This document shows, in pieces, positions 1 to 8,624 of a stretch of DNA of 64,000 nt (positions are counted from its first letter, which is position 1; each line of letters starts with the position of its first letter). Source of the DNA: Tenacibaculum ovolyticum DSM 18103 (GTDB lineage: Bacteria; Bacteroidota; Bacteroidia; Flavobacteriales; Flavobacteriaceae); assembly GCF_000430545.1 (NCBI RefSeq), contig NZ_AUMF01000013.1:124001-188000 (forward strand). The letters are read 5' to 3'. The notes under the pieces are model-generated. The model saw nothing but the letters and a program-made list of their open reading frames with translations, ran no database searches and had not been told where the DNA came from. The position numbers and the translations under genes are program-made.

Positions 1-71
1 TCTGAAATTTGATCAGCTACTTTATCTGGGTGTCCTTCAGAAACACTCTCTGAGGTAAATAAATATGACAT
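1..71 (-). CDS. metK: S-adenosylmethionine synthetase, N-terminal fragment (cut by window edge)
   Basis: Reading the minus strand from the ATG at 71-69 gives 23 residues beginning MSYLFTSESVSEGHPDKVAD. This is the highly conserved N-terminus of S-adenosylmethionine synthetase; the GHPDK motif contributes to ATP and methionine binding. The enzyme makes SAM from methionine and ATP in the cytoplasm. Only the first 71 bases are present and the gene continues beyond the left edge. The leader is A-rich. It is divergent from trxA. The identification rests on the N-terminal signature alone, but that signature is very characteristic. Confidence 0.9.
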   Translation of the reverse strand, partial: MSYLFTSESVSEGHPDKVADQIS

Positions 72-312
72 AAAACTTCTTTTTTTTGTTTAATAAAAGA
101 AAAACTTGGATTGCTTTGTCGTGTAAAGAAGTAGATTATTACTGCTTTAGCATTTTATTATGAACTTTTACATTCAATGAGGTTGCAATCAGTCAAATTT
201 TTCCTCAAAAATTATGATGCGAAGTTATAGATAATTTTACACACATAAAAACAAACTTGTAAGGAAATAGAAAGTATTGATACTATGATAATAAAAAGTA
301 ATTTTAGTGAAA
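72..312. other. Intergenic region between metK and trxA
   Basis: This divergent intergenic stretch, together with the trxA promoter and leader, is about 314 bases without a gene. I looked for a SAM riboswitch fold in front of metK and for a TAnnTTTG box on the minus strand and found neither with confidence. No ORF longer than about 20 codons with a plausible start stands out. Confidence 0.4.
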
Positions 313-342
313 TTGTATTCGTGAAATTTTTGATTACTTTTG
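313..342 (+). promoter_or_regulatory. trxA promoter (Bacteroidota type)
   Basis: TTG at 313-315 and TACTTTTG at 335-342 are separated by 19 bases. This matches the Bacteroidota sigma-A promoter pattern (TTG about 19 bases before TAnnTTTG). The ATG of trxA follows 43 bases after the -7 box, with an AT-rich leader. Confidence 0.75.
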
Positions 343-385
343 TACTACAGAAAGCGAGACATTAACTTAATTAAAATATAATAAT

Positions 386-703
386 ATGGCTTTAGAAATT
401 ACAGATGCAAATTTCGATGAATTAGTATTAAAATCAGATAAACCAGTATTAGTTGACTTTTGGGCAGCATGGTGTGGACCTTGTAGAATGGTTGGACCAA
501 TTGTAGATGAAATTCATACTGAATACGATGGTAAAGCTGTTGTTGGTAAGGTTGATGTTGACAATAACCAAGAATTTGCAGCTAAGTATGGTGTAAGAAA
601 CATACCTACTGTTTTAATATTTAAAAATGGTGAAGTTGTAGACAAACAAGTTGGTGCAGCTCCTAAAAAAGCATATACAGATAAAATTGATGCTGCTTTA
701 TAA
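386..703 (+). CDS. trxA: Thioredoxin
   Basis: This 105-residue protein is a full-length classical thioredoxin, a cytoplasmic disulfide reductase. The active-site motif WCGPC has its redox cysteines at residues 30 and 33, preceded by the usual DFWA segment. The cis-proline loop IPT has Pro74, and the FKNGE turn follows. Length and order match the family. It is a single-gene unit: a strong promoter lies at 313-342 and a hairpin terminator follows at 727-759. It is reduced by a thioredoxin reductase encoded elsewhere. Nothing is unusual about it. Confidence 0.97.
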   Translation: MALEITDANFDELVLKSDKPVLVDFWAAWCGPCRMVGPIVDEIHTEYDGKAVVGKVDVDNNQEFAAKYGVRNIPTVLIFKNGEVVDKQVGAAPKKAYTDKIDAAL

Positions 704-726
704 ATAGCACAATTCTAATATATTTT

Positions 727-759
727 AAAAAAGGTTTGGCTACGGTTAAACCTTTTTTT
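727..759 (+). terminator. Rho-independent terminator after trxA
   Basis: An 11-bp stem pairs AAAAAAGGTTT (727-737) with AAACCTTTTTT (748-758) around a ten-base loop, and the 3' arm runs into a T tract. Confidence 0.8.
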
Positions 760-784
760 ATTTTTAAAACTTAAACTTATTTAC

Positions 785-3343
785 ATGAAACAAATACTTG
801 TTATTTTTCTTTTTACAATCGTACTAACTTCTTGTCAAGAAAAAAAACATTCCGGAATTTTAATTGAAAAAGGAATTTCATATGAGTTAGCAACCTATAG
901 AAAACTACAAGTTACTGATGTAAAATATAAATTAACTTTTAATATTCCTGAATCAAAATCAGAAATAATTCCAAGTAAATTAAAACTATCTGTTACAATT
1001 AATGATCTTACAGATAATTTGGTTCTTGATTTTAATGAAAAAAAATCGAACATTAAATCGGTTACCGTTAATAATAAAAGTATTGAAATTATTCATACTA
1101 AACAACACCTTATTATTAACAAAAAACATATAATAAAAGGGGTAAATCTTGTAGAGATTGATTTTAACGCTGGTGAAATGTCGTTAAACAGAAGTGATGA
1201 CTTTTTATACACCTTATTAGTTCCTGATAGAGCTAGCACCCTATTTCCTTGCTTTGACCAACCTGATATTAAAGCTAATTACACACTAACTATTACTGCT
1301 CCTAAAGACTGGAAAGTTCTTTGCGGAGGATTTGAAAACACACAAATTAGTAAAGGTAATTTCATTGAACACAACTTTAAGGAGTCTGATAAAATGAGCA
1401 CCTATTTATTTTCTTTTGTTGCGGGGAAGTTTAACGAAGAAATTAAAAATCCAGGCGCTTTTGATATGCGCTTTTTATATCGAGAAAATAATAAAAATAA
1501 AATAGAAGAAAATATTGGTGAAATATTTAACATTCACCAAAAATCTATTGAGTACCTAGAAGAGTACACTGCTTATAAATTCCCTTTTCAAAAAATGGAT
1601 TTTGCCACTATCCCCCCTTTTCAATATGGTGGAATGGAACATGTTGGTGCAATACAGTATAGAGAATCTTCTTTATTTTTAGATAAGAATGCAACACAAA
1701 ACAAAAAACTAAGAAGAGCTAAATTAATTGCTCATGAAACATCTCACATGTGGTTTGGTAATTTGGTTACTATGAAATGGTTTAATGATGTTTGGATGAA
1801 AGAAGTATTTGCAAATTTTATAGCAGATAAAATAATGAACCCTGTATTTCCTGAAATAAATCACAATTTACAATTTACAATGGCGCACTACCCTAGCGCT
1901 TATTCAGAAGATAGAACACAAGGAACAAATGCAATACGACAAAACTTAGACAACCTTAAAAATGCAGGTTCGCTATATGGTCGAATCATCTATAATAAAG
2001 CACCAATTATGATGCGTCAGCTAGAAGCCATCATCGGTAAAGAAGCTTTTAAAGAAGGTATGCAATCATACATTAAAAAATATGCTAATGAAAATGCAGA
2101 TTGGAGTGAATTGGTTGCTATTCTTGATAAAAAATCACCAAAAGACATAAAGAAATGGAGTGAGGTTTGGGTTAACAAATCTGGAAGGCCAATTATTTCT
2201 GATGCTGTTAAATATAAAGACAATAAAATTACTTCTTTTAAAATTTATCAAAAAGCAGAAGACAATACCAATAAATTATGGGCACAAACCTTTAATATCG
2301 GTTTTATATATGAAAAGGAAATAAAAATATTTAAAGTTAACTTATCAGATAAAGAATTGGATTTTAACGATGTAATTGGCTTAGATAAACCTAAAAGTAT
2401 TATTTATAATTACGATGGTTTTGGATACGGTATTTTTCCTATTGACAAAACCAATATTGAATTTTATAGAAATATTAAAGATGACCTAGCAAGAGGTTAT
2501 GCATATATTAATTTATATGAAAATTTCTTAAATAAAAAAGTAGTTCCTAAAAAAGCTTTTAACACGTTTTTAAATGGAATACTAATTGAAAAGAACGAAT
2601 TAATAGTGAATTATCTCTCTGGTAGAATTAATACTATTTATTGGTCTTTCTTAAATAAAGAAGAGAAAACAAATATTCAAGAGGAGTTAGAAAGAAAAGT
2701 CTTGAACTTATTAAATTCAGACATCTCTAAAAATTTAAAAAGAACAGTTTTTGGCTTATACCGTTCAATAGCGATTTCTAAAGAAGGAAAAGAAACACTG
2801 TATTTATTATGGAAGAAAGAAAAGGAAATAAAAAACCTATATATAAGTGAAAATGATTTTACCAATTTAGCTTCGCTATTAGCCATATACAAACACCCTA
2901 AAGCTACAGAAATTCTTACAGAGCAATTAACTAGAATTAACAATCTAGATAAGTTAAAGCGCTTTAAATGGCTACTACCTACTTTATCTATTGATGAAGC
3001 AACAAGAAATGCATTTATGATTAGCCTCTTACAAAAAGAAAACAGAGAGAAAGAATCTTGGGTACAGGCAGCTCTAAGTAATATACACCACCCGCTAAGG
3101 CAAGCATCAGCAATAAAACATTTTAAATCTTGTTTAGATATTTTAGAAGAAATACAATTAACTGGAGATATCTTCTTTCCAAAAGGATGGCTAAGTAGCT
3201 CTGTTGGTAAATACAACTCTAAAGAAGCTTTTATCATTTTACAACGTTTTTTCAAAGAAAATCCAAACTACAACCCAATTCTTAAAATGAAGCTGCTACA
3301 AACAGTTGATAATTTAACTAGAGCTCAAGAAATAAAAAAATAA
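785..3343 (+). CDS. M1 family metallo-aminopeptidase, lipoprotein
   Basis: This 852-residue protein has a lipoprotein signal (lipobox LTSC, lipidated Cys17), so it is predicted to be envelope-anchored. The M1 (gluzincin) signatures are an exopeptidase motif GGMEH at residues 282-286 (a variant of GAMEN) and the zinc site H317-E-x-x-H321 followed by E340, the correct HExxH-x18-E spacing. The N-terminal beta domain, catalytic domain and helical C-terminal region give the usual M1 length. It probably trims N-terminal residues from peptides for nutrition. Its TAA overlaps the ATG of the next gene by one base, so the two are translationally coupled. A 192-codon antisense ORF lies inside it and is treated as a shadow. 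Confidence 0.9.
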   Translation: MKQILVIFLFTIVLTSCQEKKHSGILIEKGISYELATYRKLQVTDVKYKLTFNIPESKSEIIPSKLKLSVTINDLTDNLVLDFNEKKSNIKSVTVNNKSIEIIHTKQHLIINKKHIIKGVNLVEIDFNAGEMSLNRSDDFLYTLLVPDRASTLFPCFDQPDIKANYTLTITAPKDWKVLCGGFENTQISKGNFIEHNFKESDKMSTYLFSFVAGKFNEEIKNPGAFDMRFLYRENNKNKIEENIGEIFNIHQKSIEYLEEYTAYKFPFQKMDFATIPPFQYGGMEHVGAIQYRESSLFLDKNATQNKKLRRAKLIAHETSHMWFGNLVTMKWFNDVWMKEVFANFIADKIMNPVFPEINHNLQFTMAHYPSAYSEDRTQGTNAIRQNLDNLKNAGSLYGRIIYNKAPIMMRQLEAIIGKEAFKEGMQSYIKKYANENADWSELVAILDKKSPKDIKKWSEVWVNKSGRPIISDAVKYKDNKITSFKIYQKAEDNTNKLWAQTFNIGFIYEKEIKIFKVNLSDKELDFNDVIGLDKPKSIIYNYDGFGYGIFPIDKTNIEFYRNIKDDLARGYAYINLYENFLNKKVVPKKAFNTFLNGILIEKNELIVNYLSGRINTIYWSFLNKEEKTNIQEELERKVLNLLNSDISKNLKRTVFGLYRSIAISKEGKETLYLLWKKEKEIKNLYISENDFTNLASLLAIYKHPKATEILTEQLTRINNLDKLKRFKWLLPTLSIDEATRNAFMISLLQKENREKESWVQAALSNIHHPLRQASAIKHFKSCLDILEEIQLTGDIFFPKGWLSSSVGKYNSKEAFIILQRFFKENPNYNPILKMKLLQTVDNLTRAQEIKK

Positions 3344-4257
3344 TGGATATAGAAAAACATGCTATTGGTAACATTGAATTACTAGCTAAACAAGTTGTAG
3401 AAGGTTTTATAACAGGTATGCATAAAAGTCCATTTCATGGTTTTTCTGTAGAATTTTCAGAACACAAATTATACAATAAAGGAGAAAGTACTCGTCACAT
3501 AGATTGGAAACTATTTGCTAAAACAGAAAAATTATATATAAAAAAATACGAAGAAGAAACTAATTTAAGATGTCATTTAATTATCGACAATTCTGCTTCT
3601 ATGCACTACCCTATTATTAAAAACCAAGCAATCAACAACTTAAATAAAATTGGTTTTTCAGCAGTTGCTGCTGCTTCTTTAATAGAGATTTTAAAAAGAC
3701 AGCGAGATGCAGTTGGTTTAAGTATTTATTCTGATACTTATGAATATTACGCTCCAGAGAAAGGAAGTGATCGTCATCGAAAAATGTTATTGAATCAATT
3801 AGACAGTTTAATCCGTTCTAATTCTAAGACAACTACAGAAACACATCAATACCTACATGAAATAGCAGAAAACATTCATCGACGTTCCTTAATTTTTTTA
3901 TTTACGGATATGTTTCAAACCACAAAAAATGAAGACGAGCTTTTTGATGCTTTAAGACATTTAAAATTTAACAAACACGAGGTGATATTGTTTCATACCT
4001 ATGATAAAAAGACAGAATTCTTATTCGATTTTGATAACAAACCAAAAAAATTCGTAGATCTTGAAACAAAAGAAGAAATAAATTTACACGCTCATAATGT
4101 TCAACAAGACTACACTAAGCTGAGTGAAACATTTTTCAACAACTTAAAAAACAAATGCTTACAATACAAAATAGATTACATTCCTGTAGATATAAATGAA
4201 GGTTATGATAAAATATTAACCGCTTACCTTATTAGTCGGCAAAAAAATTACAATTAA
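3343..4257 (+). CDS. DUF58 family protein (von Willebrand A-like)
   Basis: This 304-residue protein carries the DUF58 signature (LYNKGESTRHIDWK, residues 43-56) followed by a VWA-like domain with a metal-ion-dependent adhesion motif D82-x-S84-x-S86. DUF58 proteins usually work with MoxR-type AAA+ ATPases as chaperone-like or metal-insertion adaptors, but no moxR gene is next to this one. No signal peptide or membrane segment is evident, so it is probably cytoplasmic. It overlaps the upstream M1 peptidase gene by one base (TAATG). The family call is firm; the specific role is unknown. Confidence 0.85.
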   Translation: MDIEKHAIGNIELLAKQVVEGFITGMHKSPFHGFSVEFSEHKLYNKGESTRHIDWKLFAKTEKLYIKKYEEETNLRCHLIIDNSASMHYPIIKNQAINNLNKIGFSAVAAASLIEILKRQRDAVGLSIYSDTYEYYAPEKGSDRHRKMLLNQLDSLIRSNSKTTTETHQYLHEIAENIHRRSLIFLFTDMFQTTKNEDELFDALRHLKFNKHEVILFHTYDKKTEFLFDFDNKPKKFVDLETKEEINLHAHNVQQDYTKLSETFFNNLKNKCLQYKIDYIPVDINEGYDKILTAYLISRQKNYN

Positions 4258-4283
4258 TTTCTTTTTTATTTTAAAAAAGTATC

Positions 4284-4291
4284 TATATTTG
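4284..4291 (+). promoter_or_regulatory. -7 box of the tRNA-Asp promoter
   Basis: TATATTTG matches the TAnnTTTG consensus exactly and lies 17 bases before the 5' end of the first tRNA-Asp. No TTG is seen at the expected upstream spacing. Confidence 0.5.
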
Positions 4292-4308
4292 CACTCGCTT
4301 AGAGCAAC

Positions 4309-4382
4309 GGTCTGGTAGTTCAGCTGGTTAGAATACCTGCCTGTCACGCAGGGGGTCGCGGGTTCGAGTCCCGTCCAGACCG
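4309..4382 (+). tRNA. tRNA-Asp (GTC), first copy
   Basis: A 74-base cloverleaf pairs acceptor arm GGTCTGG with CCAGACC and has discriminator G at 4382. The anticodon stem CCTGC/GCAGG encloses the loop CTGTCAC, which gives anticodon GTC, and a standard T arm (GGTTCGAGTCC) follows. The CCA end is not encoded. An identical second copy lies 41 bases downstream. Confidence 0.95.
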
Positions 4383-4423
4383 CAAAATATATATAAGTAA
4401 ATAAACATATTGCTACAAGCAAC

Positions 4424-4497
4424 GGTCTGGTAGTTCAGCTGGTTAGAATACCTGCCTGTCACGCAGGGGGTCGCGGGTTCGAGTCCCGTCCAGACCG
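4424..4497 (+). tRNA. tRNA-Asp (GTC), second identical copy
   Basis: It is identical to the copy at 4309-4382 over all 74 bases. The match extends to the short flanks (AGCAAC before, CGCAAAA after), so the pair looks like a recent tandem duplication, probably co-transcribed and ended by the hairpin at 4499-4531. Confidence 0.95.
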
Positions 4498-4498
4498 C

Positions 4499-4531
4499 AA
4501 AAAGCTTCTCATTTATTTGAGGAGCTTTTTT
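4499..4531 (+). terminator. Terminator after the tRNA-Asp pair
   Basis: AAAAAGCTTCTC pairs with GAGGAGCTTTTT (one T-G wobble) around the loop ATTTATTT, ending in a T run. Confidence 0.75.
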
Positions 4532-4654
4532 CGTTAAAATAATTAACTTCTTTTTAAATTAACATTAACAACCTGCTTAAAAGCTTCCTCTTGTTTTTTT
4601 CTACATTCGCATATTCTTAGCTTTTTGATATACAATAAGATAAAACACACATAA

Positions 4655-7459
4655 ATGAAGAAAATTTTATTACTCGCCATATTACTCGCTTTTAGCTACA
4701 ATACCATAGCGCAAACTATTAATCTAGAAACTCCCTTACCAAAAGAACAAAGTATAAGAAAAGGAGTTTTAAAAAATGGCTTAACCTATTATATTCATAA
4801 AACAAGTGTTACAAAAAACGTTGCTAGTTATTACATAATACAAAATGTAGGCTCTGTCTTAGAAAAAGATAATCAACAAGGATTAGCACACTTTTTAGAA
4901 CATATGGCTTTTAACGGAACTAAAGATTTCCCAGGAAAGGGAATTTTAAATAAGATGCAAGAGCATGGTCTTGTTTTTAGTGAAGATATTAATGCTTACA
5001 CCTCTTTTGATGAAACTGTTTATAATATAAACAACATACCTACAACTCCTGAATTGATAAACACAGGGCTATCTATTTTACACAACTGGTCTAACCACTT
5101 GTCTTTAACTGAAAAAGAAATTGATTCTGAAAGAGGCGTTGTTAAAGAAGAATGGCGAACTCGCCAAAATGGTGATACACGTGTAATGAAACAAACGATT
5201 GGCACAATGTTTAATAACGCTATATATTCAAAACGTTTACCTATTGGTAAAATGGACATTATAGAAAATTTTAAATACAAAGCTTTGCGTGATTTTTATC
5301 ATGATTGGTACAGAACAGATTTACAAGCTATAGCAATTGTTGGAGATATAAATGTTGATGAAATTGAAACTAAAATAAAAGCACTCTTCTCTACCATTCC
5401 TGCAGTAAAAAAACCAATTGAACGTAAAAACACTCGCATTCCTGACAATAAAGAACTTATTTATGATATCGCAATGGATAAAGAAGTTACTTCTTCTAAT
5501 ATTTCCTTTGCTATTCGCCATAATAAATCTTTAAAAGATGAAACTGTTTCAGATTTAAAAGAAAGTCTTTTAAATAGCATGGCAACATCAATTATATCTA
5601 CAAGATTAAATGAAATTAATCAAAAGGCTGAATCACCTCTTTTATTTGCATCTGTTCGTTACGGTAGTTTCTCTAGAATGAATAATCAATTTAGCGCTCA
5701 TATAGTACCTAAACCAAATAAACAACATGAAGGGTTCAAATTAGTACTTTCAGAGATTAACAGAGCTGTAAAATTTGGTTTTACGAAAGCTGAAATAGCT
5801 AGAATTATTACTCAATATACAAGTTCTTACGAAAATCAGATTGCTGGATTTGAAAATAGAAGTCACCAACAAATTGTAGGTGGAATTAAAGCTAATTATT
5901 TAGAAAACTCTCAAATTACTGATATAAAAAAGGAATTTGAAATTGCTAAATTGCTTTTCAGTAAGTTAACTCAAAAAGAACTATTATCTCAAATACAAAA
6001 ACTATATACTAACAATAACAGATCTATAATTGTTACAGGGGTTAAAGACAATAAAAATTTAACAAAAGAAGATGCTATTAAAATTATCAACACTGTTGAG
6101 AATGATAAAACATTAAAAGGTTACACAGAAAAAACAAACACAAAGCCCTTAATGTCTGGCGTTAAATTAGTTGCTGGGTCTATTATTTCTGAAAAAGAAA
6201 ACAAAGAGATTGGCTCAACAATATTCACATTAAGTAACGGAATTAAAGTACACTATAAATTCACCGACAAAAACAAAAACGACGTACAATTAAGTGCTGT
6301 CAGCTATGGAGGACAATCTTTATTAGACGATAAAGATTTACCTTCAACAGTATTGCTAGCTAACGTTATTCAAATGTCTGGTTTAGGCGAATTCACTGCA
6401 ATAGATTTACCTAAAATTTTAGCAGGTAAAAACGCAAGTTCAGGAGCAAGCATAGGTAATATACATGAGAATGTATCAGGCTCCTCTTCTACAAAGGATG
6501 TAGAAACTATGATGCAATTAGTTAATTTACGTTTTACAAAACCTCGTTTCGATAAAACTTCTTATGATGTTTTAATGCAACAGATAGATGCCTTTTTAAT
6601 AAGAAAGAGTGAACGAATTGAATCTAAAATGCAGGATAGTATAACGACTATTTTATATGGTAAAAACCACCCTACAAAGCGTTTATTTGATGAAAAAATA
6701 ATCTCTGAAATTTCTTTTAATAAAATGAAAAACATCTACACAAGTAGATTTGGAAACGCTGGAGATTTTATTTTTTTTATAGTAGGTGATGTAAAAAAAG
6801 AAGCAATAAAACCTTTATTAGAAAAGTATATTGCAAGTATACCAACAACAGATAAAAAAGAAAACTGGAAAAACAACTCAGTAAGTTGGATAAATAATAA
6901 AATAGACAAGGATGTATATTTAGAAATGAAAAATCCTAAGACCTCTGTTTTTATAGCTATCAAAAACGACATGAAGTATTCTTTAAAAAACTCAATACTA
7001 ATGTCAGTAATCGGAGATGTATTACAATTACGTTACACAGAATCTTTAAGAGAAGAAGAAGGTGGTACTTATGGTGCTACAGCTAGAGGCTCTATTTCAA
7101 AAAGACCTACTCAAGAAGCTGTAATATCTGTAAATTTTGACTGTAATCCCGATCTAGCTGAAAAACTAATAGCTATTGTTCATAAAGAAATTAAAGCTCT
7201 TGAAAAAGGAGAGATTCGTCAAGCAGATTTAGATAAAACACTTACAAACTTTTTAAAATCTAGAAAAGAAAGCAAAAACTACAATAGTTTTCAAATGGGC
7301 CTATTAAAAAACTTGGTATTAGAAGGATACAACATCAATGACCCTAAAAACTTTGAAGATATTGTAAAGTCAATAACGGTTGAAGATTTAAAAAACATAG
7401 CAAAAAAATTATTGAAAAATAATAAATCTTACGAGATTGTTTTTAAACCTAAGCAATAA
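4655..7459 (+). CDS. M16 family zinc metalloprotease (pitrilysin/PqqL-like)
   Basis: This 934-residue protein has a signal peptide ending near IAQ (residue 20). The inverted zinc motif of M16 proteases is present as H79-F-L-E82-H83, with the downstream SERGVVKEEW segment supplying the third ligand glutamate. A second M16 half occupies roughly residues 510-930, including the conserved LREEEGGTYGA segment typical of inactive C-terminal halves. Length and two-half layout match periplasmic single-chain M16 proteases such as PqqL. It probably degrades peptides in the periplasm. It stands alone between the tRNA pair and the aromatic operon. Confidence 0.9.
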   Translation: MKKILLLAILLAFSYNTIAQTINLETPLPKEQSIRKGVLKNGLTYYIHKTSVTKNVASYYIIQNVGSVLEKDNQQGLAHFLEHMAFNGTKDFPGKGILNKMQEHGLVFSEDINAYTSFDETVYNINNIPTTPELINTGLSILHNWSNHLSLTEKEIDSERGVVKEEWRTRQNGDTRVMKQTIGTMFNNAIYSKRLPIGKMDIIENFKYKALRDFYHDWYRTDLQAIAIVGDINVDEIETKIKALFSTIPAVKKPIERKNTRIPDNKELIYDIAMDKEVTSSNISFAIRHNKSLKDETVSDLKESLLNSMATSIISTRLNEINQKAESPLLFASVRYGSFSRMNNQFSAHIVPKPNKQHEGFKLVLSEINRAVKFGFTKAEIARIITQYTSSYENQIAGFENRSHQQIVGGIKANYLENSQITDIKKEFEIAKLLFSKLTQKELLSQIQKLYTNNNRSIIVTGVKDNKNLTKEDAIKIINTVENDKTLKGYTEKTNTKPLMSGVKLVAGSIISEKENKEIGSTIFTLSNGIKVHYKFTDKNKNDVQLSAVSYGGQSLLDDKDLPSTVLLANVIQMSGLGEFTAIDLPKILAGKNASSGASIGNIHENVSGSSSTKDVETMMQLVNLRFTKPRFDKTSYDVLMQQIDAFLIRKSERIESKMQDSITTILYGKNHPTKRLFDEKIISEISFNKMKNIYTSRFGNAGDFIFFIVGDVKKEAIKPLLEKYIASIPTTDKKENWKNNSVSWINNKIDKDVYLEMKNPKTSVFIAIKNDMKYSLKNSILMSVIGDVLQLRYTESLREEEGGTYGATARGSISKRPTQEAVISVNFDCNPDLAEKLIAIVHKEIKALEKGEIRQADLDKTLTNFLKSRKESKNYNSFQMGLLKNLVLEGYNINDPKNFEDIVKSITVEDLKNIAKKLLKNNKSYEIVFKPKQ

Positions 7460-7602
7460 AAAATTAAGAATACCTCTAGTGAGATGTTTTTTATACTAGT
7501 TTAAATATAAATTAAGAATCTTAATTAAATCCTCATTTATATTCACAAAATCTAAAAAAACAATGTTTACTATTTTTAAAATAATTGTTTTTTGTATAAA
7601 AA
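7460..7602. other. Intergenic region upstream of the aromatic operon promoter
   Basis: Together with the promoter and attenuator, the gap between the M16 protease and pheA is over 300 bases. This first part is AT-rich. A weak imperfect hairpin followed by T's near 7472-7490 might end the protease transcript, but it is not convincing. The functional content of the gap lies in 7603-7786. Confidence 0.4.
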
Positions 7603-7633
7603 TTTGTTTTTCTCATTTTAATCTTTAGATTTG
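7603..7633 (+). promoter_or_regulatory. Promoter of the aromatic amino acid operon
   Basis: TTTG at 7603-7606 and TAGATTTG at 7626-7633 are 19 bases apart, a near-perfect Bacteroidota promoter. Transcription would start near 7638-7640, just before the leader-peptide ORF. Confidence 0.75.
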
Positions 7634-7654
7634 TCACGTACAACAAAAACAAAA

Positions 7655-7717
7655 ATGATGTTACAAAATATTTGGCAAGGTTTCTATTTTTACTTTTATT
7701 TTTTTAATAAGAGCTGA
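7655..7717 (+). CDS. Phe/Tyr-rich leader peptide of the aromatic operon (attenuator)
   Basis: The ORF begins with two ATG codons (7655, 7658) and ends at TGA 7715-7717. It encodes MMLQNIWQGFYFYFYFFNKS, with eight consecutive aromatic codons (5 Phe, 3 Tyr) at residues 10-17, plus Trp7. It sits about 15 bases after the predicted transcription start, behind an A-rich leader, and directly upstream of genes for Phe and Tyr synthesis. This is the arrangement of a classical leader peptide: ribosomes starved for charged tRNA-Phe or tRNA-Tyr would stall in the run. The antiterminator segment begins inside its stop codon. Translation and function are inferred. Confidence 0.8.
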   Translation: MMLQNIWQGFYFYFYFFNKS

Positions 7718-7786
7718 GACTTTATACCATATTTTTAACTAACAAATATAAATTATAAAGCCTCGACATATCGAGGCTTTTTTTTT
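7716..7786 (+). promoter_or_regulatory. Antiterminator/terminator pair of the aromatic attenuator
   Basis: Two exclusive folds are visible. The terminator pairs AAAGCCTCGA (7757-7766) with TCGAGGCTTT (7771-7780) in ten perfect pairs with loop CATA, followed by T's to 7786. The antiterminator pairs GAGACTTTATA (7716-7726) with TATAAAGCCTC (7754-7764), ten of eleven positions, sequestering the terminator's 5' arm. A ribosome stalled in the aromatic run leaves 7716-7726 free; one that reaches the stop codon covers it. The terminator ends eight bases before the pheA ATG. The switch is inferred from complementarity and layout. Confidence 0.8.
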
Positions 7787-7793
7787 GACTAAA

Positions 7794-8624
7794 ATGAAAC
7801 AAACAACAATTGCAATACAAGGAGCAGAAGGTTCTAACCACCACAAGGTAGCTAGAGATTTTTACGGAAAAGATATTCCGCTAAAAGAATGCTTATCTTT
7901 TGATACACTGGTTGACAGCTTATTAAACAAAACTGCTAACAAAGGTGTCATGGCTATAGAAAATACAATTGCAGGGTCTATAATTCCTAATTACGCATTA
8001 ATAGACAACCATAACCTGCATATTATTGGCGAAGAATATTTAAATATTCATCATCACCTAATGGCACTTCCCAATCAAAAAATTGCAGATATTAAAGAAG
8101 TTTGTTCACATCCAATGGCATTATTACAATGCAAAGAATTCTTTAAAAACCATAAGCACATAAAATTAATAGAAGATGTTGATACTGCTGAAGTAGCTAA
8201 GAGAATTTCACAAAATCAATTAAAAGGAGTCGCCGCTATTGCTCCAAAAATTGCAGCTGATATTTTTAATCTAGAAATAATCGAAGACGAAATTCAAACC
8301 ATAAAAGACAATGCTACTCGATTTGTAATTGTACAAACCGAAATTCCTCATAATGGTATTGATCAAATAAATAAAGCTTCACTAAAATTTCAATTAGATC
8401 ACAAAAGAGGAAGCTTAGCAACTATTTTAAATGTACTTAGTGATTGTAAAATGAATTTAACCAAAATACAATCATTACCTGTCATAGAATCACCTTGGAA
8501 ATATTCATTTTTTGTTGATGTAACTTTTGAAGAATATAAAGATTACGAAAAAGCAATAGCAATTATAGAAATAATGGCATCTGAATTAAAAGTTTTAGGA
8601 ACATACAAAAACGGAAGAAAATGA
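7794..8624 (+). CDS. pheA: Prephenate dehydratase
   Basis: The protein has 276 residues from the ATG at 7794; an in-frame TTG at 7785 lies in the terminator T run and is rejected as start. It converts prephenate to phenylpyruvate in Phe synthesis. The periplasmic-binding-like catalytic domain includes the GVMAIENTIAGSI segment and the TRF motif at residues 175-177. A C-terminal ACT domain (GSLATILNVLSDCKMNLTKIQS) suggests allosteric inhibition by Phe. There is no fused chorismate mutase, which is instead attached to the DAHP synthase downstream. The stop overlaps the next start (ATGA). Confidence 0.95.
   Translation: MKQTTIAIQGAEGSNHHKVARDFYGKDIPLKECLSFDTLVDSLLNKTANKGVMAIENTIAGSIIPNYALIDNHNLHIIGEEYLNIHHHLMALPNQKIADIKEVCSHPMALLQCKEFFKNHKHIKLIEDVDTAEVAKRISQNQLKGVAAIAPKIAADIFNLEIIEDEIQTIKDNATRFVIVQTEIPHNGIDQINKASLKFQLDHKRGSLATILNVLSDCKMNLTKIQSLPVIESPWKYSFFVDVTFEEYKDYEKAIAIIEIMASELKVLGTYKNGRK

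Noticed and set aside
72..312. SAM riboswitch in front of metK
   Set aside because: I searched by eye for the core motifs of known SAM riboswitches and a terminator before metK and found none.
2677..3255. 192-codon open frame on the minus strand
   Set aside because: It lies wholly inside the M1 aminopeptidase gene, has no promoter or recognisable family, and the plus-strand gene is clearly real.
4216..4422. 68-codon minus-strand frame covering the first tRNA-Asp
   Set aside because: It runs through a tRNA gene; the apparent protein is antisense to the tRNA and DUF58 gene end.
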